This document shows positions 25,337-33,832 of a stretch of DNA of 35,619 bases, piece by piece. Source of the stretch: MKRK01 sp001896915 (GTDB lineage Bacteria; Bacillota; Clostridia; Oscillospirales; Acutalibacteraceae); assembly GCA_937973935.1 (NCBI GenBank), contig CALJJF010000124.1:1-35619 (forward strand), read 5' to 3'. The translations under genes were made by a program, and so were the position numbers. The notes below the pieces were generated by a model, which worked only from the letters and a program-made list of their open reading frames with translations, did no database searches and had not been told where the DNA came from. Position 1 is the stretch's first letter, and each line of letters begins with the position of its first letter.

Positions 25337-26284
25337 TTATTCCCCGGCAGGCAAGACAAAATATGAGGTAGGTTGCATAAGCCATCCATCCGACTCAATT
25401 ACAGACTTTGCCGGATTTCGGATTACAGTTGGGCTGTAGTCGGGTTGGTTAAGGCTGTCGGCATTAACCAAGTAAAGGTAGTATTTATCTCCATACAACG
25501 TAGCTACTTCAATTTCATTCTTAGACCAGTAAAAGTGTGGCTGCCCGGTATAGGATTTAACTTCGATGAACCGGTCGTACTCAGAGGATGCCTCTCCTTC
25601 AAACGAAACTATGTCGAAACCAGCCGAAACGTCAATATCAGATATCCTTTTTATCTTTTGGACTATCGGACTGCTCGCAAGACGTGTCGTTTCATATTTC
25701 AGCACATACTCCTCGGCGGCTTCACCTTGCTGTTCTTGCTGTTCCATTTGCTTTTTCAAGGCTTCGAGAGAAAGCTTTCGCTTTGTGCTTTTTCGTACCT
25801 TGGCGAAAAGAGACTCGTAATGTTCACTAAGCTCCAATGAACCGTCTTGTCGTTCTGATAGGGCGTGAAGTTGTATAAGAACATTTCTGAAAACAGCGGC
25901 GGCAATTGGAAAGCCGTGCTTCTGAATATGGTACCTTTCTTTTAAAACGTCAAACCGCAGAGCGTTAGTATCAAGGATTGTATCTGCTATGATTTTATTA
26001 AGGCAAGCCATACATAGCATTTCTTCAAATCCACCGCCAAGCAGGGAGTACAATTTTTTGCCCTCATCTGTTGGTATTAGTGAATTTTCAGAAACACTAA
26101 TAAAGCCCAAGTATTCAAAAAAGGTTACCGCACCGCTAAAGTTAATTCGCATATCGTTCACAAATGAACATATCTGCCGTGCCGATTCCCTCTTGATTTC
26201 GTCACCTTTGAGGATGGTACTGGCAAAGTGCAGAATTCCCTGCGAATCACCTATTGTATTAATCCGCCTTAGTTCTTCTTGCAT
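25337..26284 (-). CDS. DUF3883 (PD-(D/E)XK-like) protein
   Basis: A 315-residue protein. Residues 1-150 look like winged-helix units (for example AVTFFEYLGFISVSENSLI followed by TDEGKKLYSLL). A charged coiled coil (about 165-200, rich in Gln and Lys) joins this to the C-terminal nuclease-like domain, where SAGFDIVSFEGE and DRFIEVKSYTG carry the D...ExK pattern, followed by WSKNEIEVATLYGDKYYLYLV, the usual ending of DUF3883. The winged-helix part may read DNA while the C-terminal part cuts. Its start lies inside the helicase gene (26-bp overlap), with AAGGGAT upstream, so the two are translationally linked. Confidence 0.85.
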   Translation of the reverse strand: MQEELRRINTIGDSQGILHFASTILKGDEIKRESARQICSFVNDMRINFSGAVTFFEYLGFISVSENSLIPTDEGKKLYSLLGGGFEEMLCMACLNKIIADTILDTNALRFDVLKERYHIQKHGFPIAAAVFRNVLIQLHALSERQDGSLELSEHYESLFAKVRKSTKRKLSLEALKKQMEQQEQQGEAAEEYVLKYETTRLASSPIVQKIKRISDIDVSAGFDIVSFEGEASSEYDRFIEVKSYTGQPHFYWSKNEIEVATLYGDKYYLYLVNADSLNQPDYSPTVIRNPAKSVIESDGWLMQPTSYFVLPAGE

Positions 26285-28226
26285 AATCCCTTAGCACCGC
26301 CTTTATATCATCATCTCCACCATCATCAAGGTTGTTGTCAAAGAGTGGGATGGGCATACTCTCAATAATCTCCAGCAACCTACGCTCCTTTTCGGCAAGC
26401 CTCTCGTGAATGGTTAGGTCGACAGACTCAGCAGAAAGCAAATAGTAATAGTTAGTTACAACATCGTCGCTTAATCCATAACGGTGAATTCTGTCTTTGG
26501 ATTGTAAAAAATGCGCGGCATTAAAAGAACGCTCTAAGTAAATAGCGTTGTGACAAGCCTTATGAAGAGAAATCGACTCAGCCACGGCAAATGGGTTTGC
26601 GATTATCACCTTATAAGGGCAATCATCCTTATGGAACTCCTTGACTATGGCTTCTCGGGTAATTGAGTATTCATCGTCATCCTCGCTTATGCCATCACCC
26701 GCAACCGGCGTAGCTCCGTACAATATTCGAGAATCAATGTCATTTGAAGCAAGATAATCTCGAAGCATTTCTATGTTCTTTATATAGCACGCCCAGACAA
26801 TAGCCTTTTCGCCACGACCAATGATTTCGCGTAAGATATCCTTGACAGCTATATATTTTGCAGGAACTTCTGCCTCTGCATACCGTAATATCTCGTTAAG
26901 CATTTTCGTGTCGTCCTGAACCGTATCAAAGTCTACATCTTCAACATCAGCAAACTCAGATAATGGCTGACGAAGAAGCGCAGGATTAGTTGATGCCTGC
27001 ATAAGTCTAATCAGCCTTGCTCTAACCAGTTCGTTTTGAAAACGTTGGTCACGACTATTGGCAATGTCAAAAATATACTTCCTCTCAATATAATCGTATA
27101 TACGCCGTTGTGTTTCACCCATCTCCACTACCATTGGTGGGTTATTGACAGCGGGTGGAATGCCAAGGTCGCTCTTCCTAATCCTTATAAAAAACGGGGA
27201 TATGGAATTAAGCAATGAATCAACCCTTGGGTCATTTGGAGTCCTCGACATATCTTTCAACTGCCCAATATGAAAACGGACAATTTCTTTCGTCGGCCAG
27301 ATAAACTTAAACAAATTGTACAAGTCTTCATAACCGTTCGGTGCAGGTGTACCAGTGAGTACGACTCTCGCCTTACAATCCTGTGCCAATTCCATTATGC
27401 TCTGAGCAATGATACCCCCATTGGTATTCTTGATTTTGTGTGCTTCGTCAAGCACAACCATTACCTTATGCTTTTTGAGGAAGAATAGAAGTTCTTGTGT
27501 AAGGGACATAACCGAGGCATAGGAAATCAGCGTCAACTCGGCGGGATTATTCTCATAAAAATATTGTTTTTTATGATCTATTTGAAGTTTACCGGTTAAA
27601 CGCTTTGAAGTTGGTTTTACACCAAAGCACTCCTCATATTCCAGTTCCCAAGGACCAAAAGCGTTTATGGGGCCAATTATCAGCAGTCTGTCTACTTTTC
27701 GAGGATGATCATCCGGCAAATTCTTGAGGTATGTGTAAGCTCCAAAAACAATGCTGGTTTTTCCCGCACCCGGAACTGAAAAGTTGCAAGCATTTTGCGA
27801 GAACGCTAAATGATACGCTGAAAGCATCTGCAAATTGTAGAGGGTTCGAGTGGGCATATTTGCAACGAGCGCATCTTGAAATGCTTGAAATTCGCTAACA
27901 TTGCAATGGTTGTTGCGAATGTCCATAGCTTTAGACGAAAACTCAGCAAACTTGCTCTCTTCCTCGATGTAAGACTGGATACCCTCATTTGCTTCCCCAG
28001 AGATTTCAACATCGCATTTTGCATAACCAGCTGCCGTCCGCACCCTGTCGATACTTTTGTTCAAACTGTCGGTAATAGAAATATAAATCACACTGTCAGA
28101 GAGGATATAGTCGGTATTGTCCTTAAGGAAACGGGCAGCGCGGCGACTTTCTAAGATTTGTCCTACATCCCCAGTGACTATGAGCCGATTGTCGGCTGTA
28201 TTTGAATCAATGTGTAATATGCCCAT
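26259..28226 (-). CDS. SNF2-type helicase/translocase
   Basis: A 655-residue superfamily 2 ATPase. Motifs: Walker A VPGAGKTS (151-158), then LLIIGPINAFGPW (Ia region), DEAH in VMVVLDEAHKIKN, motif III LTGTPAPN, and in the second RecA domain AIVWACYIKNIEML, VIIANPFAVAES and motif VI QSKDRIHRYG. The DRIHRxG form is typical of SNF2 proteins, which usually translocate on double-stranded DNA. The first 130 residues form an unassigned N-terminal domain. In restriction-like systems such motors move along DNA or remodel bound protein. It starts 15 bp after the ParB-like gene with GGTGGGTGAA as binding site. Confidence 0.92.
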   Translation of the reverse strand: MGILHIDSNTADNRLIVTGDVGQILESRRAARFLKDNTDYILSDSVIYISITDSLNKSIDRVRTAAGYAKCDVEISGEANEGIQSYIEEESKFAEFSSKAMDIRNNHCNVSEFQAFQDALVANMPTRTLYNLQMLSAYHLAFSQNACNFSVPGAGKTSIVFGAYTYLKNLPDDHPRKVDRLLIIGPINAFGPWELEYEECFGVKPTSKRLTGKLQIDHKKQYFYENNPAELTLISYASVMSLTQELLFFLKKHKVMVVLDEAHKIKNTNGGIIAQSIMELAQDCKARVVLTGTPAPNGYEDLYNLFKFIWPTKEIVRFHIGQLKDMSRTPNDPRVDSLLNSISPFFIRIRKSDLGIPPAVNNPPMVVEMGETQRRIYDYIERKYIFDIANSRDQRFQNELVRARLIRLMQASTNPALLRQPLSEFADVEDVDFDTVQDDTKMLNEILRYAEAEVPAKYIAVKDILREIIGRGEKAIVWACYIKNIEMLRDYLASNDIDSRILYGATPVAGDGISEDDDEYSITREAIVKEFHKDDCPYKVIIANPFAVAESISLHKACHNAIYLERSFNAAHFLQSKDRIHRYGLSDDVVTNYYYLLSAESVDLTIHERLAEKERRLLEIIESMPIPLFDNNLDDGGDDDIKAVLRDYARRTKAD

Positions 28227-28241
28227 ACTTCACCCACCTAA

Positions 28242-29528
28242 CTATCGTAAAATTTCTCCATATTCCTTAACCTTCTTAGCGATTTCATCAAGGTATTCCT
28301 TTATTCCAGGATCATCTTTGAAAGAATCTTGGCTGGTATCAACCGCAGATATGGCCTCCCATGCTTTCTGAAGCAACTTGATTGGTTCTGCGGCTTGCTG
28401 CTTGTTATTCAATTTATCACGTGAGCGTAGAAAGTTCTCATTCAGTTTTTCACCGACAGCTTCCTTCCATGCGTTATCCCGTGCACGGAGCAGCCGTCCG
28501 ACATCCCCTCCGGGGTTATCGCGAATAATTTCATCAACGGACTTCTCACGAACACCCTCAACCGTCTCAAAATGAGCATCCGCAAATTGCCGCCAAATTT
28601 CTTCATTAGAGAAAAAGCTGGCATCTGTGTTGTTTTTGCTCGGTTTTCTGATGATATCACGAAAATCCTGCTGGTCTAAACCCAAACGAATATAGTCGAA
28701 TGCAATACTTTTTAGGTCAGAAACATCCGCTTCAATGTCATAACCCCACATCTTGGAAACCCCACCGGCGGCATAGCCACGCAAAGCACTGTCCAGCTTT
28801 TGAAAGGAGTCCTCTCTTGTGTCAAGAACTGTATATATTCCCGTGTAACCGTAGGTATCCAAGTATTCATCCATCATCTTAAGGACATCCAGATACATCT
28901 TAACATCTGCAAGTTTAACACCCATAAAGTTGGCAATTTCATTGTTAGAGAATCCCTCACCCGCTAAGTCACCCGCCTTGAGGTATTTTTCTATAGGACC
29001 ATAGTCTACCTTTGCATCCTCGCCCATCTGATATGTAGTCTCAAGGCGTAAAATTTCTTTCCTATCTGCATCTATAGGGAGGATGATAGCTTCGAAGAAC
29101 TGCGTGTGCTGTTTGAGATTGGCAGCAACGCTGTCATCACGCCAAATCCTATTTAATAGGCTGGCACGTCGGTTTCCATCAATTATCTTTCCGTCGGCAG
29201 TGACAATACCATACCGCTGTTGGTGGTCTTCAAGGAGGCTCTGTTTTGTTCGCTCGTTTGCTTCTACCTTAGATTCCCACAAAAATTTTTCAATAAGGGC
29301 AACATCCGCCGGACTATCAGGGTCAAGTGGATGATTCTGACGCTCGTATGATTTGACCACACTCCCTATGCGCCCATTGTACGGGTTGTATGTTAGTATG
29401 CTCAACGGAATTCGATAGGCGTTGAACGTCGTGCGTTCGCCGTGATATGTAAGCGTTATCCCTGTCATACAAGGCTGTGTTGAATCCTGAATCCTCTTGA
29501 GTTCAGCTTTTCTCTGTTCTGCATTCAT
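28242..29528 (-). CDS. ParB/Srx-domain protein
   Basis: A 428-residue protein with a ParB/sulfiredoxin-like domain in the first half: IPLSILTYNPYNGRI (about 41-55), then GIVTADGKIIDGNRRASLL (about 107-125), where DGNRR is the phosphate-binding motif of the superfamily, followed by ILRLETTYQMGEDAKVDYGP and a ParB-like HTH region with FSNNEIANFMGVKLADV. The second half is helical and unassigned. ParB-fold proteins can bind CTP, clamp on DNA or hydrolyse nucleotides or DNA; which applies here is unknown. Its ATG has AGGAGG at the right distance, and it sits 15 bp after the restriction gene. Confidence 0.85.
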   Translation of the reverse strand: MNAEQRKAELKRIQDSTQPCMTGITLTYHGERTTFNAYRIPLSILTYNPYNGRIGSVVKSYERQNHPLDPDSPADVALIEKFLWESKVEANERTKQSLLEDHQQRYGIVTADGKIIDGNRRASLLNRIWRDDSVAANLKQHTQFFEAIILPIDADRKEILRLETTYQMGEDAKVDYGPIEKYLKAGDLAGEGFSNNEIANFMGVKLADVKMYLDVLKMMDEYLDTYGYTGIYTVLDTREDSFQKLDSALRGYAAGGVSKMWGYDIEADVSDLKSIAFDYIRLGLDQQDFRDIIRKPSKNNTDASFFSNEEIWRQFADAHFETVEGVREKSVDEIIRDNPGGDVGRLLRARDNAWKEAVGEKLNENFLRSRDKLNNKQQAAEPIKLLQKAWEAISAVDTSQDSFKDDPGIKEYLDEIAKKVKEYGEILR

Positions 29529-29543
29529 TGATTAATCCTCCTG

Positions 29544-30473
29544 TTAAAGATAGTATTTTACTATATCACTGATAGTATCAAGCGAGCGAAGATTAAGCAA
29601 ATAATCCGAACATCTATGGATTTTTTCCAAGTCAGCCCGCCGACTTACCCATCCCGCTCCATCAACAACATTAATAAACACAAGCTTTTGCTTGGTGGGC
29701 TTCCCGTTATTTAACTCTCGGATTTTGGAAGCTGTTGTTTCTGCAGTTTTTGCATAATCACTTTGACTGCTTGACGTTGTGATATTGCAAGTAATATCTA
29801 TCAAAAGGCGCGGGGTTTTCTCAGTTGGCACTGCAATCCCGATAGTTCTTCCTATTGATTGAACATTGCCTTTGATAACATATGTCAAACCAGTCTGGTC
29901 ACATATTTCTACAATTTTATCATGCACCGCTTTAAAAAAACTGTCACCTATTCGATTGCTATATTTACCCTCTAAGCCACGCTTAACTAACCGCCTTATA
30001 TCATCTGAGTTTCCTATTCTTCCAACCGTGGATACGTTTATCTGAAAATTTTCGCGATAATATGTTGGAATTAAATTTTTGTATTTTTCAAGAACTGCTC
30101 CATTCAAAAACAGTTCACACACTTCGTCCATAAATTCAGGGTGTTCTATCATTTCCCTTTGGATTTTTGATAGTGACCACTCACTCGTAGGCATATGCTT
30201 CTTTTGAATGCGCGACATTGTAATTATTCTCTTAAAACGCTCTTCCGAAATATTCAAGAGACTTGTGAGGTTATGGAGAGCTTTTTTATTGTCTCGCACA
30301 TATTTTCTAATCCCATCCATTGTTGCTATGCTTGGTGGTATTGATTGAAGTTCCTTAATGTCGGCTTCAGCCAAATTCTCGAATTCTTTTTCCAAATCCG
30401 AGTCAAGGTAGAACATAGTCGCAGTCTTTATAAATTCCTCAACTGTAAGTGCCTTTGGTTTTTGCTGGTTCAT
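29544..30473 (-). CDS. Type II restriction endonuclease, DpnII-like
   Basis: A 309-residue nuclease candidate. The last third has the pattern of DpnII/MboI-like PD-(D/E)XK enzymes: TPRLLIDITCNITTSSSQSD (about 215-234), with an acidic residue followed by a Ser/Thr-rich strand, then KLVFINVVDGAGWVSRR, where the DG-GW motif is characteristic, and CSDYLLNLRSLDTI at the end. The first 200 residues are helical and likely bind DNA. It starts one base inside the stop of the methyltransferase gene (TAATG), with GGAGGCG as binding site, so the two are made together. Recognition sequence cannot be inferred with confidence; GATC-type specificity is only a guess from family similarity. Confidence 0.8.
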   Translation of the reverse strand: MNQQKPKALTVEEFIKTATMFYLDSDLEKEFENLAEADIKELQSIPPSIATMDGIRKYVRDNKKALHNLTSLLNISEERFKRIITMSRIQKKHMPTSEWSLSKIQREMIEHPEFMDEVCELFLNGAVLEKYKNLIPTYYRENFQINVSTVGRIGNSDDIRRLVKRGLEGKYSNRIGDSFFKAVHDKIVEICDQTGLTYVIKGNVQSIGRTIGIAVPTEKTPRLLIDITCNITTSSSQSDYAKTAETTASKIRELNNGKPTKQKLVFINVVDGAGWVSRRADLEKIHRCSDYLLNLRSLDTISDIVKYYL

Positions 30474-31828
30474 TATTTTTCGCCTCCATCTATTTCAGAA
30501 AGGTATTGTGCAGCCAACCGCTCACTAACCGCTTTTATCACAGGGACGCAGACAGTATTACCAAGTAAATCGAATCCCTGTTTCTTTCCTTTCTGAGTAT
30601 CTTCAAAATCACACAAGCTATAATCTTCCGGGTATCCAAATAGCCTAAGTCCCTCACGCAGAGTCAATTTTCTAATTCCACAATTATCGATAACTCCAAT
30701 AGTTGACATATCCATTGCTACTAACGTGGGTGTAACAGCTTCAGGATTCAGAATTCGACTAAATTCAAAACTCAGTTTTCCTGTTACTATATTATATCCC
30801 TTTGGCTTTGTCACATCTGGAATACGCTCATATAATGTTCTGTCAGATGTAGAATTTTCGCTTTCGACCCTCTTTTTAGGGTGTTCCAAAACTAAATACC
30901 CCTGTTCCACCAGTTTGTCTAACATTAACTGCAAGTCCTCAACATTATGGAACGTGCGTATTTGCTCGGCTGTCAAAGGCATGCCGTCCATCCAGTCAAT
31001 CCCAATTTTCTCAGCCCAATGTTTTTTCCTTCGTTCCAACAACAATGCATTCAGCAAGTTTTGCTCTTTTTGGGTTACGTGCCCTCTTATGCCAATGTCC
31101 CAACTGTGAATATTGTTTTCTCCACCACGCTTGTCCTTTATAGCCTTACCATAAAGTTCTTCTGGCTTAAACTTTTTGAATAGCTTCTTTGAAAATTCCC
31201 CATTCAAGGTTTTGCACCCCTTTTCCATAACATCAGAAAAGGTGGATTTTTTCTGTGGGAAATTCTTCAATGATACCTTTTCCTTTTTTGTACCTACAAT
31301 GTATATACGTCTCCTGGCTTGGGCTAATCCAAAATCCTGAGCGTCAAGTATATCCCAAGTAACAGTATAATCCAATTCTTTCTCTAATTTGTGAAGTATT
31401 GTTTTTAATGTTCTTCCTGGTTTAACAGTGTTGTTTTCCAAGTCATGAACAACCAACCCCTCCACGTTTTCAAGTAAAAAACCATACGGTTTCTTATCTC
31501 TGATAATTCTCTCAATTTCAAAAAATAACGTCCCACGAGTGTCGGCAAAACCGCGTTGTTTTCCTGCTACACTGAATGCTTGGCAAGGAAAACCGCCCAG
31601 TAGAAAATCAAAATCAGGTATATCTTCAGATTTTATTTGTGTAATATCACCTTTGATGTTCTGTTCATTAAAGTACTTTTTATAAGCCTTAACCGCTGAT
31701 TCTTTAATTTCGGATGTAAAAACACATTCCGTTTTAAAGCCTGCTTGCTTGAAAGCTTGCTCAAAACCAAGTCGAATTCCTCCCATCCCAGCAAACAGAT
31801 CTATGAATTTTATTGTTTTATTTGTCAT
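30473..31828 (-). CDS. C5-cytosine DNA methyltransferase
   Basis: A 451-residue SAM-dependent enzyme that methylates carbon 5 of cytosine, protecting host DNA from the nuclease encoded next. All key motifs are present: I FAGMGG (12-17), IV GGFPCQAFS with catalytic C82, VI ENV (120-122), VIII QARRR (170-174), and IX/X LTLREGLRLFGYP and LLGNTVCVPVI near the end. A long variable region between about 195 and 380 is the target-recognition domain. The ATG at 31828 is chosen because GGAGG lies 9 nt upstream and it begins right at the catalytic domain; it overlaps the small regulator gene by 11 nt. Confidence 0.95.
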   Translation of the reverse strand: MTNKTIKFIDLFAGMGGIRLGFEQAFKQAGFKTECVFTSEIKESAVKAYKKYFNEQNIKGDITQIKSEDIPDFDFLLGGFPCQAFSVAGKQRGFADTRGTLFFEIERIIRDKKPYGFLLENVEGLVVHDLENNTVKPGRTLKTILHKLEKELDYTVTWDILDAQDFGLAQARRRIYIVGTKKEKVSLKNFPQKKSTFSDVMEKGCKTLNGEFSKKLFKKFKPEELYGKAIKDKRGGENNIHSWDIGIRGHVTQKEQNLLNALLLERRKKHWAEKIGIDWMDGMPLTAEQIRTFHNVEDLQLMLDKLVEQGYLVLEHPKKRVESENSTSDRTLYERIPDVTKPKGYNIVTGKLSFEFSRILNPEAVTPTLVAMDMSTIGVIDNCGIRKLTLREGLRLFGYPEDYSLCDFEDTQKGKKQGFDLLGNTVCVPVIKAVSERLAAQYLSEIDGGEK

Positions 31829-32066
31829 GCAAGAATTCCTCCGTTTTTGAAGTGTCTTGAACATCCTCGCCAGCAATGTCCATTATATCTCCAACGTTAC
31901 AATTCAGTGCCGTACATATTTTAGCGAGAATTGCCGTGGTGACGTTTTCGTTGCGACCGAGTTTAGCAATGGTAACAGCACTTATATTGGCTGCACTTTG
32001 AAGATCTTGCTTCTTCATATCCATATCTATCAACAGTTTCCACAATTTTTTGTAATTGACTTCCAT
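31818..32066 (-). CDS. Small Xre/Cro-type regulator of the restriction operon
   Basis: An 82-residue helix-turn-helix protein: KKQDLQSAANISAVTIAKLG forms the HTH (about 18-37), followed by TAILAKICTALNCNVGDIMDI, the conserved end of the YozG-like Xre subgroup. It is the first gene of the minus-strand operon and overlaps the methyltransferase by 11 nt. Controller proteins of this kind delay nuclease expression until methylation is established, and this is the likely role. The ATG at 32066 is preferred to a TTG at 32072 because AAAGGAG then sits 8 nt upstream. Confidence 0.9.
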   Translation of the reverse strand: MEVNYKKLWKLLIDMDMKKQDLQSAANISAVTIAKLGRNENVTTAILAKICTALNCNVGDIMDIAGEDVQDTSKTEEFLHDK

Positions 32067-32111
32067 ACACAAATCTCCTTTGCATAGTTATAAGAACAGC
32101 CACACCTCTGT

Positions 32112-32140
32112 AGTATAGCACTTTTCAAAGAATAAATCAA
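32112..32140 (-). promoter_or_regulatory. sigma-A-like promoter of the defence operon
   Basis: On the minus strand TTGATT and TATACT are 17 bp apart, about 45 bp before the regulator start. It is the only strong promoter seen for the whole set of genes down to 19 kb. Confidence 0.6.
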
Positions 32141-32229
32141 TATTTAGCAAGCGGAAGTAAATAATATTTAAGCAATGCTTTAGTTTTATTATACTGGTAA
32201 TAATTTTTCAACTTCTTTAAGTTTAGGGA

Positions 32230-32258
32230 TTGATTTTTTGAATAAGCTATGTTAATAT
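32230..32258 (+). promoter_or_regulatory. sigma-A-like promoter of the plus-strand repressor gene
   Basis: TTGATT and TAATAT are 17 bp apart on the plus strand, 31 bp before the ATG at 32290. The -10 overlaps the palindrome at 32250. Confidence 0.55.
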
Positions 32259-32277
32259 GTATATGAACACATTAACA
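32250..32277. promoter_or_regulatory. Palindromic operator over the repressor promoter
   Basis: TGTTAATATGT at 32250-32260 and ACACATTAACA at 32267-32277 form an inverted repeat with 10 of 11 positions matched and a 6-bp centre. It covers the -10 and the transcription start region, which suits autorepression by the Xre protein encoded just downstream. Confidence 0.6.
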
Positions 32278-32289
32278 GGAGGTGCAATT

Positions 32290-32667
32290 ATGAATAAACA
32301 ATCTTTCGGAAGTTTCGTAAGAGCAAGACGTGAATTGCTTGGCAAATCGCTTAGAAGTGTTGCCGGCGAAATTGATATGGCTCCAGCATACCTGAGTGAT
32401 ATAGAAAAAGGAAATAGATGGCCACCAGTCAAATACCTTGAAAAGTTAGCCGAAGTCCTCTGCATTACACAGGAGGAGCAACTCAGCCACTTTTATGATT
32501 TGGCAGGTGAAATTCGCGAGGGGAGCTATCCAGACCTAACCGAGTATATTGGGAAAACCGACATTGCTCGAGTAGCATTACGAAAAGCTAGAGACCACAA
32601 TATCTCAGAAGAAAAGTGGCAACAGTTTATCGACAAGATAATTACCCCCGAAAAGAAGGGGGATTGA
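32290..32667 (+). CDS. Xre-family repressor of the mobile element
   Basis: A 125-residue regulator. The N-terminal HTH contains LRSVAGEIDMAPAYLSDIEKG (about residues 21-41, named in two parts: LRSVAGEIDMAPAYL and SDIEKG), followed by YLEKLAEVLCITQEEQ and a helical C-terminus. Such genes before an ImmA/IrrE peptidase are the standard control pair of prophages and integrative elements in Firmicutes. The start at 32290 has GGAGGTG at 9 nt. It probably binds the palindrome covering its own promoter. Confidence 0.92.
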   Translation: MNKQSFGSFVRARRELLGKSLRSVAGEIDMAPAYLSDIEKGNRWPPVKYLEKLAEVLCITQEEQLSHFYDLAGEIREGSYPDLTEYIGKTDIARVALRKARDHNISEEKWQQFIDKIITPEKKGD

Positions 32668-32670
32668 CTA

Positions 32671-33396
32671 TTGAAACTAAGTTACGAACAAGAACCAAAC
32701 GGCATGTATAAACTTCACAAAACTGATTTCGACGACATCGCCTTGATGTTGTTACGGGAATATCTCGCTTCAGTGGTTGACAGTCCGGGAGAGGTTGACA
32801 TCAACTATCTTATCAAGGACTGTCTATACCTTGATGTATACTGCAAGAACTTGTCTGCGAACAAATCCATTCTTGGGTTAGTTGCTTTCGAAGATACAAC
32901 TATACCCTGTTATAATCTTCATTTTGAACCCACAACGTTCGATTTAGTTGCAGGAAATATTGTCCTCGATATGTCTTTAAGTGGTCAACGCCAGTTGCCC
33001 AGACGCAGATTCACACTCGCTCATGAACTTTCCCACTGGATTCTTCACCGCAGCTATCATTCGCCTTCTAATCAAGTGTTCGCACTTAAGAAAGTAGGCT
33101 ATTTGCCATGTGGCGAATCTGAGATTTCTATTAAAAAGAAGGCTTTGGTCACTGAGTCTGATAAAGAGGAGTGGCAAGCGAATTCACTTGCGGCTGCAAT
33201 ACTTATGCCGAAATTTGCTTTCTTGCACTGTGCCTATCAGGAACTTCGCCAGCATTTCGGAACAGGTGCGGCGGTTTTTAGCGAGACTGTTGACCATGAT
33301 AAATACAAAGCTGCTGTCGGGAACATTGCTGCTGTCTTTAATGTTTCGTTTCAAGCCACAGAGATTCGCCTTGATCAGTTTAACCTTATAGCATAA
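32671..33396 (+). CDS. ImmA/IrrE-family metallopeptidase
   Basis: A 241-residue zinc peptidase. The active site FTLAHELSHWILH holds HExxH (H118, E119, H122), and the downstream ESDKEEWQANSLAAAILMP supplies the third ligand Glu and the usual helix. Proteins of this family cleave the partner repressor when the element is induced, as in ICEBs1. It starts with TTG after AGAAGGGGG, 3 bp behind the repressor gene, which supports a repressor-protease pair. The N-terminal 100 residues are variable and may sense the signal. Confidence 0.9.
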   Translation: MKLSYEQEPNGMYKLHKTDFDDIALMLLREYLASVVDSPGEVDINYLIKDCLYLDVYCKNLSANKSILGLVAFEDTTIPCYNLHFEPTTFDLVAGNIVLDMSLSGQRQLPRRRFTLAHELSHWILHRSYHSPSNQVFALKKVGYLPCGESEISIKKKALVTESDKEEWQANSLAAAILMPKFAFLHCAYQELRQHFGTGAAVFSETVDHDKYKAAVGNIAAVFNVSFQATEIRLDQFNLIA

Positions 33397-33549
33397 GCTG
33401 AAACATACGGCTTCACATTAGTGTTGTCGTTTTTTTAGACCGTAGTGTTCATATGGATATATACAAATTAACACCATGAAAGGAATGCCAACACGAATGC
33501 CGCAGTTAATCGTGGCAATACATTAAAAATCACAAAGTGAGGATAAAAA

Positions 33550-33783
33550 ATGACTACACAAGAATTCTTAATTGAATTTATCTGCCCACACTGTCGGCGA
33601 GGCAAGACAATGGCTGACCAAACAGCTGAAGCTATTATTTCATGTAAATGTAGCGAGTGCGGTAAAGTCTATGTTTGTGACTTAAAGACCAAACGTGTTG
33701 AGAAAGCAAGGGCACGGGCTTCACCAAATATGCCGCGAAAACCCACACTTATGCCAAATGCACGACAACTGAATATCAATTGA
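33550..33783 (+). CDS. Small zinc-ribbon protein
   Basis: A 77-residue protein with two CxxC pairs: CPHC (residues 12-15) and CSEC (about 34-37), a small zinc-ribbon, followed by a basic tail (KTKRVEKARARA). It could bind nucleic acid. GAGGAT lies before the ATG. It sits alone between the regulators and the structured RNA, and is typical of phage or mobile-element early genes. Function unknown. Confidence 0.75.
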   Translation: MTTQEFLIEFICPHCRRGKTMADQTAEAIISCKCSECGKVYVCDLKTKRVEKARARASPNMPRKPTLMPNARQLNIN

Positions 33784-33832
33784 GTAGTTTTACTAACTGA
33801 GCAAATCGGGGTACATGTCACCGATATAAGGG

